A stretch of 64,000 nt of DNA from Spirogloea muscicola (lineage: Eukaryota; Streptophyta; Zygnematophyceae; Spirogloeales; Spirogloeaceae), in the NCBI GenBank assembly GCA_009602725.1, contig WELB01000132.1, forward strand, positions 120,395-184,394, given 5' to 3'. This document shows, piece after piece, positions 23,872 to 33,677 of the stretch (positions within the stretch are counted from its first letter, which is position 1; each line of letters begins with the position of its first letter). The position numbers and the translations under genes are program-made. Below the pieces are notes generated by a model. That model worked only from the letters and a program-made list of their open reading frames with translations. It did no database searches and had not been told where the DNA came from.

Positions 23872-26664
23872 TCAGCTTGGCTTGTCCAACTGGCGCTGCA
23901 GCTCTAGATTCTCAGCCCGGACGGCCTCAAGGTCCGTGCGCAGACATGTAGCATCAGTGGGCCGCTTCGCGAGGTGGTCGAGCTCATCCTGCAGCTCAGC
24001 TATCTGGCGCTCGGCGCGGTCAGCGTCAGCCGCGCGGGCGCCCAGCGCCTCGAAGCTCTGATGCATGTGAGCCAGCAGCCGGTACGCATCCCGGCAAACA
24101 TTGTCCTTCTTAGCATTCCTGGCATAAGACCCCAGTCATAAGGGGTCAAGGTTCCGAGCATGTAATCAGATTCACGGGCTAGGGCCAGGGTTCAACACTA
24201 AGCTTGAGGAGCACGAGAGAGGCTTTGAGCTTTACTTGATGCAATGCGAGCACCAGTTGCTTTCACATCCTGTAGCAAGCAGTGACTGATGCTTCTCGAA
24301 GTCCACAGGTTCAAGAAGCAGTGCTTAGTGGTGCAGGCATGTTGAGCTCTTCAACTGCTCACCAGTAAGGCTGAGCATGCAACACTACGGTGTAGGGCTA
24401 TGGTCAGAGGGTTGCACAGGCACCTGAAAACAAGCTCGTCAACAAGGGCGTACTCGCGGGCCAGGCGGTCAGCGGCGGCGTTGGCTTCACGCTGAACGCT
24501 GCGCACGCTGTCCAAGATGGACGCATTCACTGCCTCTTGCTTGCGAAGGTGCCGCACGAGCTCCATAATACGGCCCACATATGCGCCGCGGCCTGCCACA
24601 GGTGCTCCTGGCACCGCCTCCAGCTCCGCCAGCAACACCTCTTCCTCCTCCTTGCTGCGCAGCCACAAGCAAAGGGCTGTGGGACTACAACTTTACACAT
24701 TTAAGATAGTATTCAGTCCAGGGCTGGCTATTATTCCCACTTTTTCCACTGCACCCTGATACTCTCGTGCAGTGGGGCGACCACAGTCTGCATTCAGGCC
24801 TCAAAGCCTTAGCAATGAAGCCTCAGCCCTGACTCAGAGACGACTTGACTCTAGCCACTCTAGCGACTCTAGCCAACGACCAAGAAGAAATTTGCGACCA
24901 GTCTTGCCACTGCGCGCTGCTCGCCCTGCGGCGGCAGCAGTGCAAGAAGGGGTTGAGGCTCTGCACGTGGCACGGAGGAGTGCAGCAGTCTCGTGCAGCC
25001 GGTCAGTGGCGCGTGCGCCTCGGCCTGCCGCCGCTGCCTCCTCTTGTTGCAGCTCGTCCAGCTCAGCCGTCAGCGGCGCCCTCAACGCCTCCCTAGTTGC
25101 CGGCAAGAGCACAGCGAGCACACATTGCAGGCTCAAGACCTTCAACCAGAAGGCTGGAGCTGAGCTTCTGATGGTCATTGATGTGCAGCGATGTGTCAGC
25201 CTGTGTACATCCAAGTAGTTAAGCAGACCTGGTCGAAACTCATCAAGCCAAACAACAAATTACCCCTACTGTAGCCACTGAAATTCAACTGGGCGCACCA
25301 CTCCGCTTGCAGTTGGGCACGCCGTGCCTCGCCGTCGCGCAGCCGCTGTCGAAGGCCAGCAACTGCTTCAACTGGAGCCTCTCCACGCCTCACGGTGCCC
25401 AGCAACAGCTCGGCGGCGCGCTCCATGAGAAACAGTGCCGCCTCGCGGGCCTGTGCGGCTGCCTCCTTTGCTGCAGCCTCATGCTCATCTGCCTCTGCAA
25501 GCCCCTCTGTCTGTGCGCCAGGGTGCACAGTGAGAATGGACTCAGCAACTTTGCAGCTGGGGCTCAAGAACTTCTTTGTGCTTCTTGAAAATCAAGAGCT
25601 TGGTACCATAAGCCCTAAGCCTAAACCCAGGAATCATCCCCGAGAGCTGAAATACTCAGCAGAAGAGGAGGAACACTGGCTGTGGTTGTGCAGGTCCAAG
25701 ATAAAAAATATATTGTTTTCTCCACATTGAGGCTGATGTTAGCCGTGAAGCGCTGCAAGCTCACCTCAGCATCGGCGGCAGCCGCATCGCCCACCGGCCG
25801 ACCCGCCACAGTGCTTGTCGCAACCGAGGCCCCATCCAAGCCTTCTCGGTAGCTGTCATCTGGCGCCAGCAGGCCCGGCGGCCAGCAGCCGCCTCTTCCA
25901 AGCACTGCCGTCTGAGTCCCCGTGCGTACAACAGCGCCGTGTTGGGGGGTCCGTGACGCCGCCCCCACAGCGGCGGCGCCGACGGAGGAGCTGTCGGCGT
26001 CTCGGAGGACTGCGGCAGCCTCCCTGACAGCGCTCGTTGGAAGCGGAGGCTCTCCGGTGCTGCCGGAGGTGCTCTCCTGCAGGCAGTGGGCCAGCGCCTC
26101 TGACACAGCTGCCGAGAGCCGCGGCGGCAGGGGCGCCTTCTCCGGCGTCGCAGCGGCTGCGGCCTGCCGACGCAGGGGCCGGCGGAGGCGCGGCTTGGCG
26201 GCGGCGGCGGCGCCCTGGGCGTGCGCGAGCTGGGTGGCGAGGAACTGGAGGAGCGCGCGGGTGTCGCCCTCGCTGGGGTACAGGAACTGGCAGCACCGCG
26301 CCGGCCATCAGGCGGCTGCGCTTGCCCGTGAGGCGCGGATTAGGGGTTAAGGCTTAGGGTTTGGGGTTTAAGGGTGGCAGGGAGGGCCTTGTGGAAGCAA
26401 GCTCAGGGGAGCTTAGGGGAGTGAGCCGTGGGGGGGGCCCTGCCTGGTGGAAGCCGAGCTCGTGGCGGTAGCCCAGCTGCTTGACGGAGGCCGCCAGGTT
26501 GGCGCACAGCCGGAAGCGCGCCGACGCCTCGCGCGGGAAGCCGCCCGGCAGCTCCGCCCCGGCGGCTCCTCCGGCGGCGGCGGCCGAGCGGGCGGCACAC
26601 AGGGCGTGCTGGCAGGCGGCCGCCAGGTCCGCGGGCCCGAGGTCGGCGACGGCGGCGGAGCACC
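23872..26664 (-). CDS. CCDC22: CCDC22 homologue, CCC-complex coiled-coil protein, N-terminus unresolved
   Basis: CCDC22 pairs with CCDC93 and COMMD proteins in the CCC complex, which works with retriever and WASH in endosomal recycling. Exons on the minus strand, high to low: about 26664-26444, 26286-25765, about 25556-25270, about 25120-24845, 24654-24424, 24118-23872. Recognisable blocks: SARFRLCANLAASVKQLGYR then FLYPSEGDTRALLQFLATQL (the N-terminal calponin-like NN-CH region); AYVGRIMELVRHLRKQ; VDELVFR then NAKKDNVCRDAYRLL; and a coiled-coil C-terminus ending at the TGA 23872-23874. The first intron uses a GC donor (GCAGGG). The two middle exon borders are approximate. The first exon with the start codon was not found: homology stops near 26664, where repeat sequence begins, so the exon may lie beyond the repeat or be missing from the assembly. 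Confidence 0.85.
26340..26374. repeat. Degenerate interstitial telomere-like repeat
   Basis: GGGGTTAAGGCTTAGGG followed by TTTGGGGTTTAAGGG lies in the first visible intron of CCDC22. The unit resembles the plant and green-algal telomere repeat TTTAGGG. It is too short and too degenerate to be a chromosome end. Confidence 0.55.
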
Positions 26665-26829
26665 TAAGTTGAAAGGGAGGCCAATTCAGGCCAATACACT
26701 GTTCAGGCAAAGCCTTGTGCAGACAAAGAGTGCTCAAAATGCTCAAAGGAGGACTTATAAAGCATGGCCGCCCGATTTATGCATTTGGTGCCAACTGGCG
26801 GGAGGGGCCCTTCAATTTTANCGGCGGCC
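26665..26829 (+). repeat. Module C fragment in the CCDC22/MBOAT divergent promoter
   Basis: TTGAAAGGGAGGCCAATTCA at 26669 begins a module C copy (then CTGTTCAGGCAAAGCC) that fills the space between the last recognisable CCDC22 codon and the MBOAT start codon. A single N at 26821 marks a sequence uncertainty nine bases before the MBOAT ATG. Confidence 0.65.
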
Positions 26830-27234
26830 ATGGCGGCCTTGGCGGCGGCGCTGGGCGTCTCGCCCGCCGTCCTCCGCTTCCTCCTCGCCTTCTTCGCCTC
26901 CGTCGCCGCCTGCGCGCTGGTCCGCCTCGTCCCCACGCCCGCCGGCCGCCACGCCTTTGCCGCCGCCACGGGCGCCGCATTCTCCGCCGCCGCCTTCGGG
27001 CCCGCCGCGCTCTGGCACCTCGCCGTGCCGCTGGCCGTCGCCTACGCCGCCATGGCCGCCGACCGCCGCCGCTGCGGCCTCGTCGCCGCCGTCGGCAACT
27101 TCGGCTTCCTCATCTTCTGGTGTGCCGCCCCGGAGCCCGCCCTCGGCTCGCAGCGGCGGCGCTGGCCAGCTGCGGCGGGCCGCAGAGCCCGAACCTGGGT
27201 TGCCGCCGCTCCCGCCTCTGCCGCGCTGATGGCT

Positions 27235-27269
<35 letters not shown>

Positions 27270-30182
27270 TGTGCAGCCACGCGCACTACATGAGCGGCGA
27301 CGCCTGGAAGCACGGCGGCATCGACTTCACAGGCCCGCCTCTCCATCTCACAGCCTTGCCCCCACTTGCCGCCACCTGATACCGTCACCATCTGAGCTTC
27401 TGCGGCGGCAGACCGAGGGCCCTGGCAGTAGCACCTGAGTAGTTGGGTTTAGCTGCCCTGTGAGGGCCAGTGGTGACGGCTGCGCGAAGGCAGACGCGGT
27501 CGAGTGGACGAGAGTGGACTACGTCAGGCACTGGAATGTCACGATGAGCTCTATCTACAGATACCATCTATTGGCCACCTGAGCCTTCTCCGGTGCCCGC
27601 CGGCATGCGCAGGCGCTCTCATGATCCTGACGCTGAAGGCGACGTCGGCTGCGATCAACTACCAGGACGGCCTGCTGCCCGATAGTGACCCCAGCTTGCG
27701 TGAGTCGCAGCGGCAGCATCGTCTGACACGCCTGCCGAGCCTCCTGGAGTTCCTCGGATATAATCTCTGCTGTGGCCTCCACCTTGCTGGGCCCGTGTAT
27801 GAGATCTCCGACTACATTGCCTGGACCGAGGACAAGCAGGTGGGACACTCTGCCATCCCCGGACGTCCATGAGCAGGCGAGGCGAGGAGGGCACGTCCCT
27901 TCTCAGCTTAGAGGCCTTAGGCGCAGAGGTGGCGCAGGCATGCCAAGGGGTGGCGACCGATGGCGGCCATTCTTTGCAGGCAGGACACCAGCACTGTTGC
28001 TGGTGTCCTGCCTCTGGGCTTGCAGCCATTCAGGCCGCCAAGCTGGCACGCTCATCTTTGCAGCAACCCTGCCGTTTATGTCAGCGCCATTGTCCTTGGG
28101 ATAAGCAGCGCCGCTACCACTTCGAGCGGCAAACACCTCTCTAGCAGTCGCGCTAGTTGATGGAGTGATGGGCCGCGGTGGCCACTCTGTGCTGCCTCTG
28201 CAGCTGTGGGTCGGGAGCAAGGAGACGCCACGCCCGTGGCCGCATGCGGCTGCAACTGCCGCCTTTGCTCGTGGTCTGGTGGCTATGTGCCTCTATGTTG
28301 TGCTCGCACCGTGGGCCCCGCCCGGTTTCGTTCTCGACGCCGCATTCAGGGCGTTGCCGCTGTGGCGGCGCCTCGGATACATGTTATTTGTCGGCTTCGT
28401 GGCGCGTTGGAAGTACTACTTTATCTGGTCGGTCGCAGAGGCGGCCATGAATCTCTCCGGCCTCGGCTTTAGGTACGCTCCGCAGACGACCCCACCCTCG
28501 GAATCTGCAAAGCCTAATCTTGTGTCCAGCATGGTGTCCAGAACCCTAATCTGAGACTGAAGGTTGTTACTACACCCTCAGCCCTAGCCCGTTTTACATC
28601 ATCACTCTAGTAGTCAATAATGGGCAAATGTATGCTCGCCGTTGGTGCAGTGGGTGGAGAGAGGAGAAGGGGAGAAAGGTGGCAACCTGGGACAGTGCCC
28701 GCAATGTGGACATCATGGCCGTGGAGCTCGCCACAAGCACCGTTGACTTTCCTGTTCACTGGAACATCTCTGTTAGCCACTGGCTCCGCCTCTGTATCCT
28801 CAAGTCACTCCTCCTCATACTGTGAAACTTGATTTGCTCAGCAGCGACATTGTCAGTCTGCTGACCCCTGTGTTTGGCGTATAGCAAAGGACTACTCTGG
28901 AGGTCTTTTGCACGGTGGAGTTTGCAAGTGTTGATCCTTTTGTATGATTCCAGTCCATATGTTAGTACTAAGCACCTCTGAGGGTGCACTACCTCTGATG
29001 CCGTCGTGGTGGAGGTTGCGAGACAACCTTGACTCTGAGTGTCATCAGACGTGTATGAGCGATTGGTGCAGAGTGGCCAGAAGCCCGGGTTTCGCCAGCT
29101 CTTGGCAACGCAGGTCACCTCCGCGTTATGGCACGTGAGTACCTTGCCCAGGACTGAGGCCCATTGTTGCTCCCTCTGAAATTTCAAATCTTGAGCAAGA
29201 AAGGATATGCTAAACCCCTCGGAGCTGACTGCTTAGAGTCAGATGCGTAAGAGGCTGTCTACTTCTGCAGCTGTTAACCGAGAATGACCACCTTGTGTTG
29301 GCTTATTGTTAGGGCCTATATCCTGGTTATCTATTCTTCTTTGTCAACATGGCGATTGCGATTGCGGGTTCCAGAGGTACTGCTCTGATGACCCTTTTGC
29401 ATATGGGTCAGCAATCTCTAGCCGAACTCATCAGTAACAAAGCAGAGCTGTCGTCTGCTGCCCTCTGACCCATAAGTTGTTGGCCGTAAGAATGTAGTAG
29501 GTGCAAGTCATGTGCTCGAGTTCTCGTCGTGATACTTGTCATTTGCAACAATGCAGTGATTTACAAGTGGCAGAAGGCTGTCCCACCCAAAAGTGCTGGG
29601 GCAGCCCGCGTCCTGATGCTCAGTCACACGCTCTACACGACGCTCACCCTCAACTATGGTGCCATCGGCTTCCTGGTGTGTCCGAGGATGCTTAGGCACT
29701 CTCCACTCGCTCTGAAAGCAGACCAGTTGTGCCAGCCCTGCCTGTTCATTGGTACATGACAATCATGTCACTGAGCTGACTATGCATTGGTGAAAAGTAG
29801 GCGGGGTTAACTTGTTGTTTACCTGAGTGACTTTTCTTCCTCTTGCGTCCAGTCTGCTTCGGTGTAGGCTACTCTTGTCCAAGTTCACAGAAGTCGGAGC
29901 TTTATCTTGATGTACTTCAGGGCTGATTCATTACCACCAATATCTCCAAGCATTAAACCTTGTACTTACACTCGTCTCTTTACTCTGATTGATCTGTGGT
30001 TGACACAGCTCCTGAATGGGCGTGACACGCTGGCCGCTTTCAGCTCCGTGCTCTACCTTGGCACCGCCCTGCCCTGCCTTGTGCTCGCTGCTGGCAAGAT
30101 CATCAAGTTGCCAAGAAAGCAGGCAGCTGCGGTGAACGGATCAGCTCTGCAAGAGCCCAGCCAGCCCAAGAAGGAGCTCTAG
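26830..30182 (+). CDS. MBOAT lysophospholipid acyltransferase, 9 exons
   Basis: ER membrane enzyme of the plant LPLAT/LPCAT type, moving acyl groups from acyl-CoA to lysophospholipids (Lands cycle). Exons: 26830-27119, 27277-27332, 27613-27839, 28204-28472, 28651-28793, 29049-29134, 29313-29376, 29557-29675, 30009-30182. They sum to 1428 bases, giving 475 residues, close to Arabidopsis LPLAT1. Conserved blocks: SPAVLRFLLAFFAS, YMSGDAWKHGGIDFTGALM, LPSLLEFLGYNLCCG, ARWKYYFIWSVAEA, NVDIMAVELA, TSALWHGLYPGY with the catalytic His near residue 357, and VIYKWQKAVPPK. Several hydrophobic segments are evident. The C-terminus is Lys-rich (QPKKEL), like an ER-retention tail. Intron 2 appears to begin with GC (GCCCGC), which is unusual; no GT donor fits. 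Intron 1 holds a (GCG)n run. Confidence 0.94.
27235..27270 (+). repeat. (GCG)n microsatellite in MBOAT intron 1
   Basis: About eleven GGC/GCG units lie just upstream of the acceptor at 27276. Reading through it gives a poly-alanine open frame that is not part of the protein. Confidence 0.85.
27978..28013. repeat. Perfect 16-bp hairpin in MBOAT intron 3
   Basis: Arms AGGCAGGACACCAGCA (27978-27993) and its exact reverse complement (27998-28013) flank the 4-base loop CTGT. Confidence 0.85.
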
Positions 30183-30484
30183 TCTGTGGCCTCCTCAAGC
30201 TTGGGTGTGCCAGAAGTGCTAGTGCACTGCTCATACCCCCAGGCAACTGGAGGATGTGAGCTGACTTTTGGTGGGAGGACGGTACGGCACATGTTAACAT
30301 CCCTGGTGGAATGTGTCGGTTGTGATGGCATCCGGTCATCACTAGAGCCCGTTATACAAGGGTTAGGCTTGCAGCCTTTGAACAAGCTGCTTGATGCTAA
30401 GTCGCGACATGGTATCCCCACTTCGTAGCTTTGCTACTGAGCTGTGAATAGAAAAGGCAGGTTGACTAGGCAAGATGCGCCAAG
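30183..30484. other. Convergent intergenic region MBOAT/BDP1
   Basis: 302 bases between the stop codons of MBOAT (+) and BDP1 (-). No exon-like sequence; it presumably holds overlapping 3' UTRs. Confidence 0.6.
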
Positions 30485-32683
30485 TCACAAGGCCCCAGCT
30501 GCTTCTGCAACCGCCGTATGTTGGCCAGATTTGTTGAGGGTGCAGCAGCCTTCATCGCCACTTACTCGCAGCCGTGGGACAAGGGGCTGCGGCAGGCTGC
30601 TGAGGCACTGGGCGGAGTGGATTCTGGGCTGAGTGGATCCAGTCCTGTCGCTGGGGCTCCGGGGCTGAGCAGCACCACCAACATCGCGAGCACCGATTTC
30701 TTCCTCGCTGCCCTCTGAACATGCGCCAGCCTCTACAACCGCCGCAGGTGGTTCTGCAGGAGTCTGGCCCCTGGCCTCGCCTCCGCTACTAGCAGCTGGC
30801 GTCACCTCCACCACCGGGCCGGCTGCCCCAGACTCAGGCAGCAGGTCCTGTGCAGCAGAAGGCAGCAGCTATGAGAGGCGATTGTGGGCATCTTACCGCC
30901 AGGTGAGCGCAGCCAGTACCAGAAGGCAAAGACTGAATGCATCTGTGTGTGGCACAAGCAAATCAATGCAACGTTGGTATGCCGCTTCATAGGGTGCCCA
31001 TATGATAGAGTTAATGCTGGCGTACTGCATCCTGCTCGGCAGACGCAGCATCCACAGGACGCAATGCTGACGAGCCCTTCATGGCCGCAATGAGGTCCTC
31101 ATAGTGCTGGTGACCTGCAGTGAAGGCCAGCCGCTCCATATTTCTCAGCCTCGTGGGCCTCTGACGGACATTCTCAAGGGTGCAGCAAGGGCTCTTGCAG
31201 GTCCGTGACCTGTGCACTGGCCTCTGACGGACACTTCGCACCGGCCTCTGGCGGACACTGTCAAGAGTACAGCAAGGGATCGTGCAGGTCTGTGACCTTT
31301 GCACTGGTACTTGATGGCTTCAAGGACGCGCTGCGGATTGTGGCGGTCCTCATTGAGGTACTTGCTCTTTATCTGCCGCCGCGTGCGGCCCGGGAACAGG
31401 TGCTGAATGAGCGTGAAGTCCGTTCCAAATTGCCGCACAGCCTGTAAACCACAGGGACAACTTCTCTCAGACAAATGCCAGGCAATGAGGAAGCGGAGGG
31501 TGTGAGCAGAAGCTGAGCACGGTGCATGCAACAAGCACGACCTGACCAGCTTATTCTTCAGTATTCTGAAGTCAAACGGGGCTATGAGTTGGTCAGATAC
31601 AGAGTCGGGGCTATGAGTTGGTCCAAAGAAGAACTGGAGTCAGGGAGAACAGTTGGAGTGAAAGCCAGAGTAGCGTCAGAGCGACACGGCATCAGCAAGA
31701 GCCCGAGTCAAGCATTCACAGTCTGAGTCAGGTGAGGACAATCAGAGCCAGAGGCAGGCCAGGGAGCCCGAGAGCTAGTGACAGTGTCATCATCAGAGTG
31801 AGAAACAGATTCGCTGTCAAGGTCAGGCCAGAAGCTGCCAGTACCTGGTACCAGAGCTCGGTGTCTTCGAAGCTCCACTTCTCGGGGAGCTGCCGGGAGG
31901 CGTACGTGGCGCTGTTGAGGCGGCCGCCGCTCTCCTCGACCCGCCGGAAGCGGGAGGCGTCCTCGCGCAGGCTCGCGTACGCGCCCGCCACCAGGCTCGC
32001 CTCGTTCACCACAATGCGCCCGTCCACGACCGACACCTGTGGCGCCAACGCCGGCCTGTGCCGGCAGGCGGCGGCTGTGAGGCTTTCGACACGAGGGGCT
32101 CTCCCTCCTGCGTCCCATAGAGCTAAGAGGGGTCAGCGGCACGCACTGGCGGTCGGGCACGGCAGCGGCGGCCACGCTTGCATCTAGCCTGGCTGCAGCA
32201 GGAGGCGCTGCAGCGTCCACGATGGCGCCCGTCTCGGTGCTCCGCCGCCGGGCACCCTCGCCCCGCGACTTCTGCACTCTCTTGGCGCACATTCGTCGGT
32301 CGTCAGTGCAGGCTGCGGCGCGCGGGCTCGGCTTCCTTGACCAGCCGCTGGGTCTGTAAGGCTCGGATGCGCCCTCGCAGCAGCCGCACCTGCCTTTCGG
32401 AGGCCTCGGCGCGGCGGATGATCTCGCGCATCGTCAGGGCGGCAGCAGGGCTTGCCGCGTCGCGGTCCAGCTGGTCGAGCAGCGGCCCTGCGGTGCCAAG
32501 CACGGCAGCAAGGTGACGATGGGCACACCGCTGCAGCACGCAGCGGTGACAGCAAGCGAGCGTCTCGGCTGCTGGCACCCACGAGCTGCGGTGGCGAGCG
32601 CGGGCACCTCGCTTGCGCGCCCGGGCGGCCAGGTGGGGCACGCGGCGCTTGGCACGGAGGCTGGCGCGGCCGCCGCCGCGGCC
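30485..32683 (-). CDS. BDP1: TFIIIB subunit B'' (BDP1), 5' end in the N gap
   Basis: BDP1 joins TBP and BRF1 to form TFIIIB, which positions RNA polymerase III on tRNA, 5S and other small-RNA genes. Exons on the minus strand, high to low: one or more within about 32500-32310 (LTMREIIRRAEASERQ, matching the TMR block of BDP1), then 32036-31845, 31441-31297, 31114-31026, 30847-30485. The last four junctions agree in phase. The core is present in order: VSVVDGRIVVNEASL, NSATYASRQLPEKWSFEDTE (start of the SANT/Myb domain), then QFGTDFTLIQHLFPGRTRRQ and SKYLNEDRHNP (rest of the SANT domain). The final exon encodes a low-complexity Ala/Glu/Pro tail; reading on from exon 31114 instead would stop at 31011. 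The exon or exons between 32310 and 32036 are unresolved. The gene continues into the gap or starts just before it. Confidence 0.85.
31140..31290 (-). repeat. Degenerate tandem repeat in a BDP1 intron
   Basis: Units containing CTCTGACGGACA and TGCAGGTCYGTGACCT recur two to three times within the intron 31115-31296, covering most of it. Confidence 0.7.
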
Positions 32684-33677
32684 NNNNNNNNNNNNNNNNN
32701 NNNNNNNNNNNNNNNNNNNNNNNNNNNNNNNNNNNNNNNNNNNNNNNNNNNNNNNNNNNNNNNNNNNNNNNNNNNNNNNNNNNNNNNNNNNNNNNNNNNN
32801 NNNNNNNNNNNNNNNNNNNNNNNNNNNNNNNNNNNNNNNNNNNNNNNNNNNNNNNNNNNNNNNNNNNNNNNNNNNNNNNNNNNNNNNNNNNNNNNNNNNN
32901 NNNNNNNNNNNNNNNNNNNNNNNNNNNNNNNNNNNNNNNNNNNNNNNNNNNNNNNNNNNNNNNNNNNNNNNNNNNNNNNNNNNNNNNNNNNNNNNNNNNN
33001 NNNNNNNNNNNNNNNNNNNNNNNNNNNNNNNNNNNNNNNNNNNNNNNNNNNNNNNNNNNNNNNNNNNNNNNNNNNNNNNNNNNNNNNNNNNNNNNNNNNN
33101 NNNNNNNNNNNNNNNNNNNNNNNNNNNNNNNNNNNNNNNNNNNNNNNNNNNNNNNNNNNNNNNNNNNNNNNNNNNNNNNNNNNNNNNNNNNNNNNNNNNN
33201 NNNNNNNNNNNNNNNNNNNNNNNNNNNNNNNNNNNNNNNNNNNNNNNNNNNNNNNNNNNNNNNNNNNNNNNNNNNNNNNNNNNNNNNNNNNNNNNNNNNN
33301 NNNNNNNNNNNNNNNNNNNNNNNNNNNNNNNNNNNNNNNNNNNNNNNNNNNNNNNNNNNNNNNNNNNNNNNNNNNNNNNNNNNNNNNNNNNNNNNNNNNN
33401 NNNNNNNNNNNNNNNNNNNNNNNNNNNNNNNNNNNNNNNNNNNNNNNNNNNNNNNNNNNNNNNNNNNNNNNNNNNNNNNNNNNNNNNNNNNNNNNNNNNN
33501 NNNNNNNNNNNNNNNNNNNNNNNNNNNNNNNNNNNNNNNNNNNNNNNNNNNNNNNNNNNNNNNNNNNNNNNNNNNNNNNNNNNNNNNNNNNNNNNNNNNN
33601 NNNNNNNNNNNNNNNNNNNNNNNNNNNNNNNNNNNNNNNNNNNNNNNNNNNNNNNNNNNNNNNNNNNNNNNNNNNNN
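32684..33677. other. Assembly gap (994 N)
   Basis: A run of N that removes the 5' ends of two divergent genes, BDP1 (-) and DnaJ-ferredoxin (+), and their shared promoter region. Frames crossing it are artefacts. Confidence 0.99.

Noticed and set aside
26340-26374. Chromosome end (telomere)
   Set aside because: The run is short, degenerate, and inside an intron with genes on both sides.
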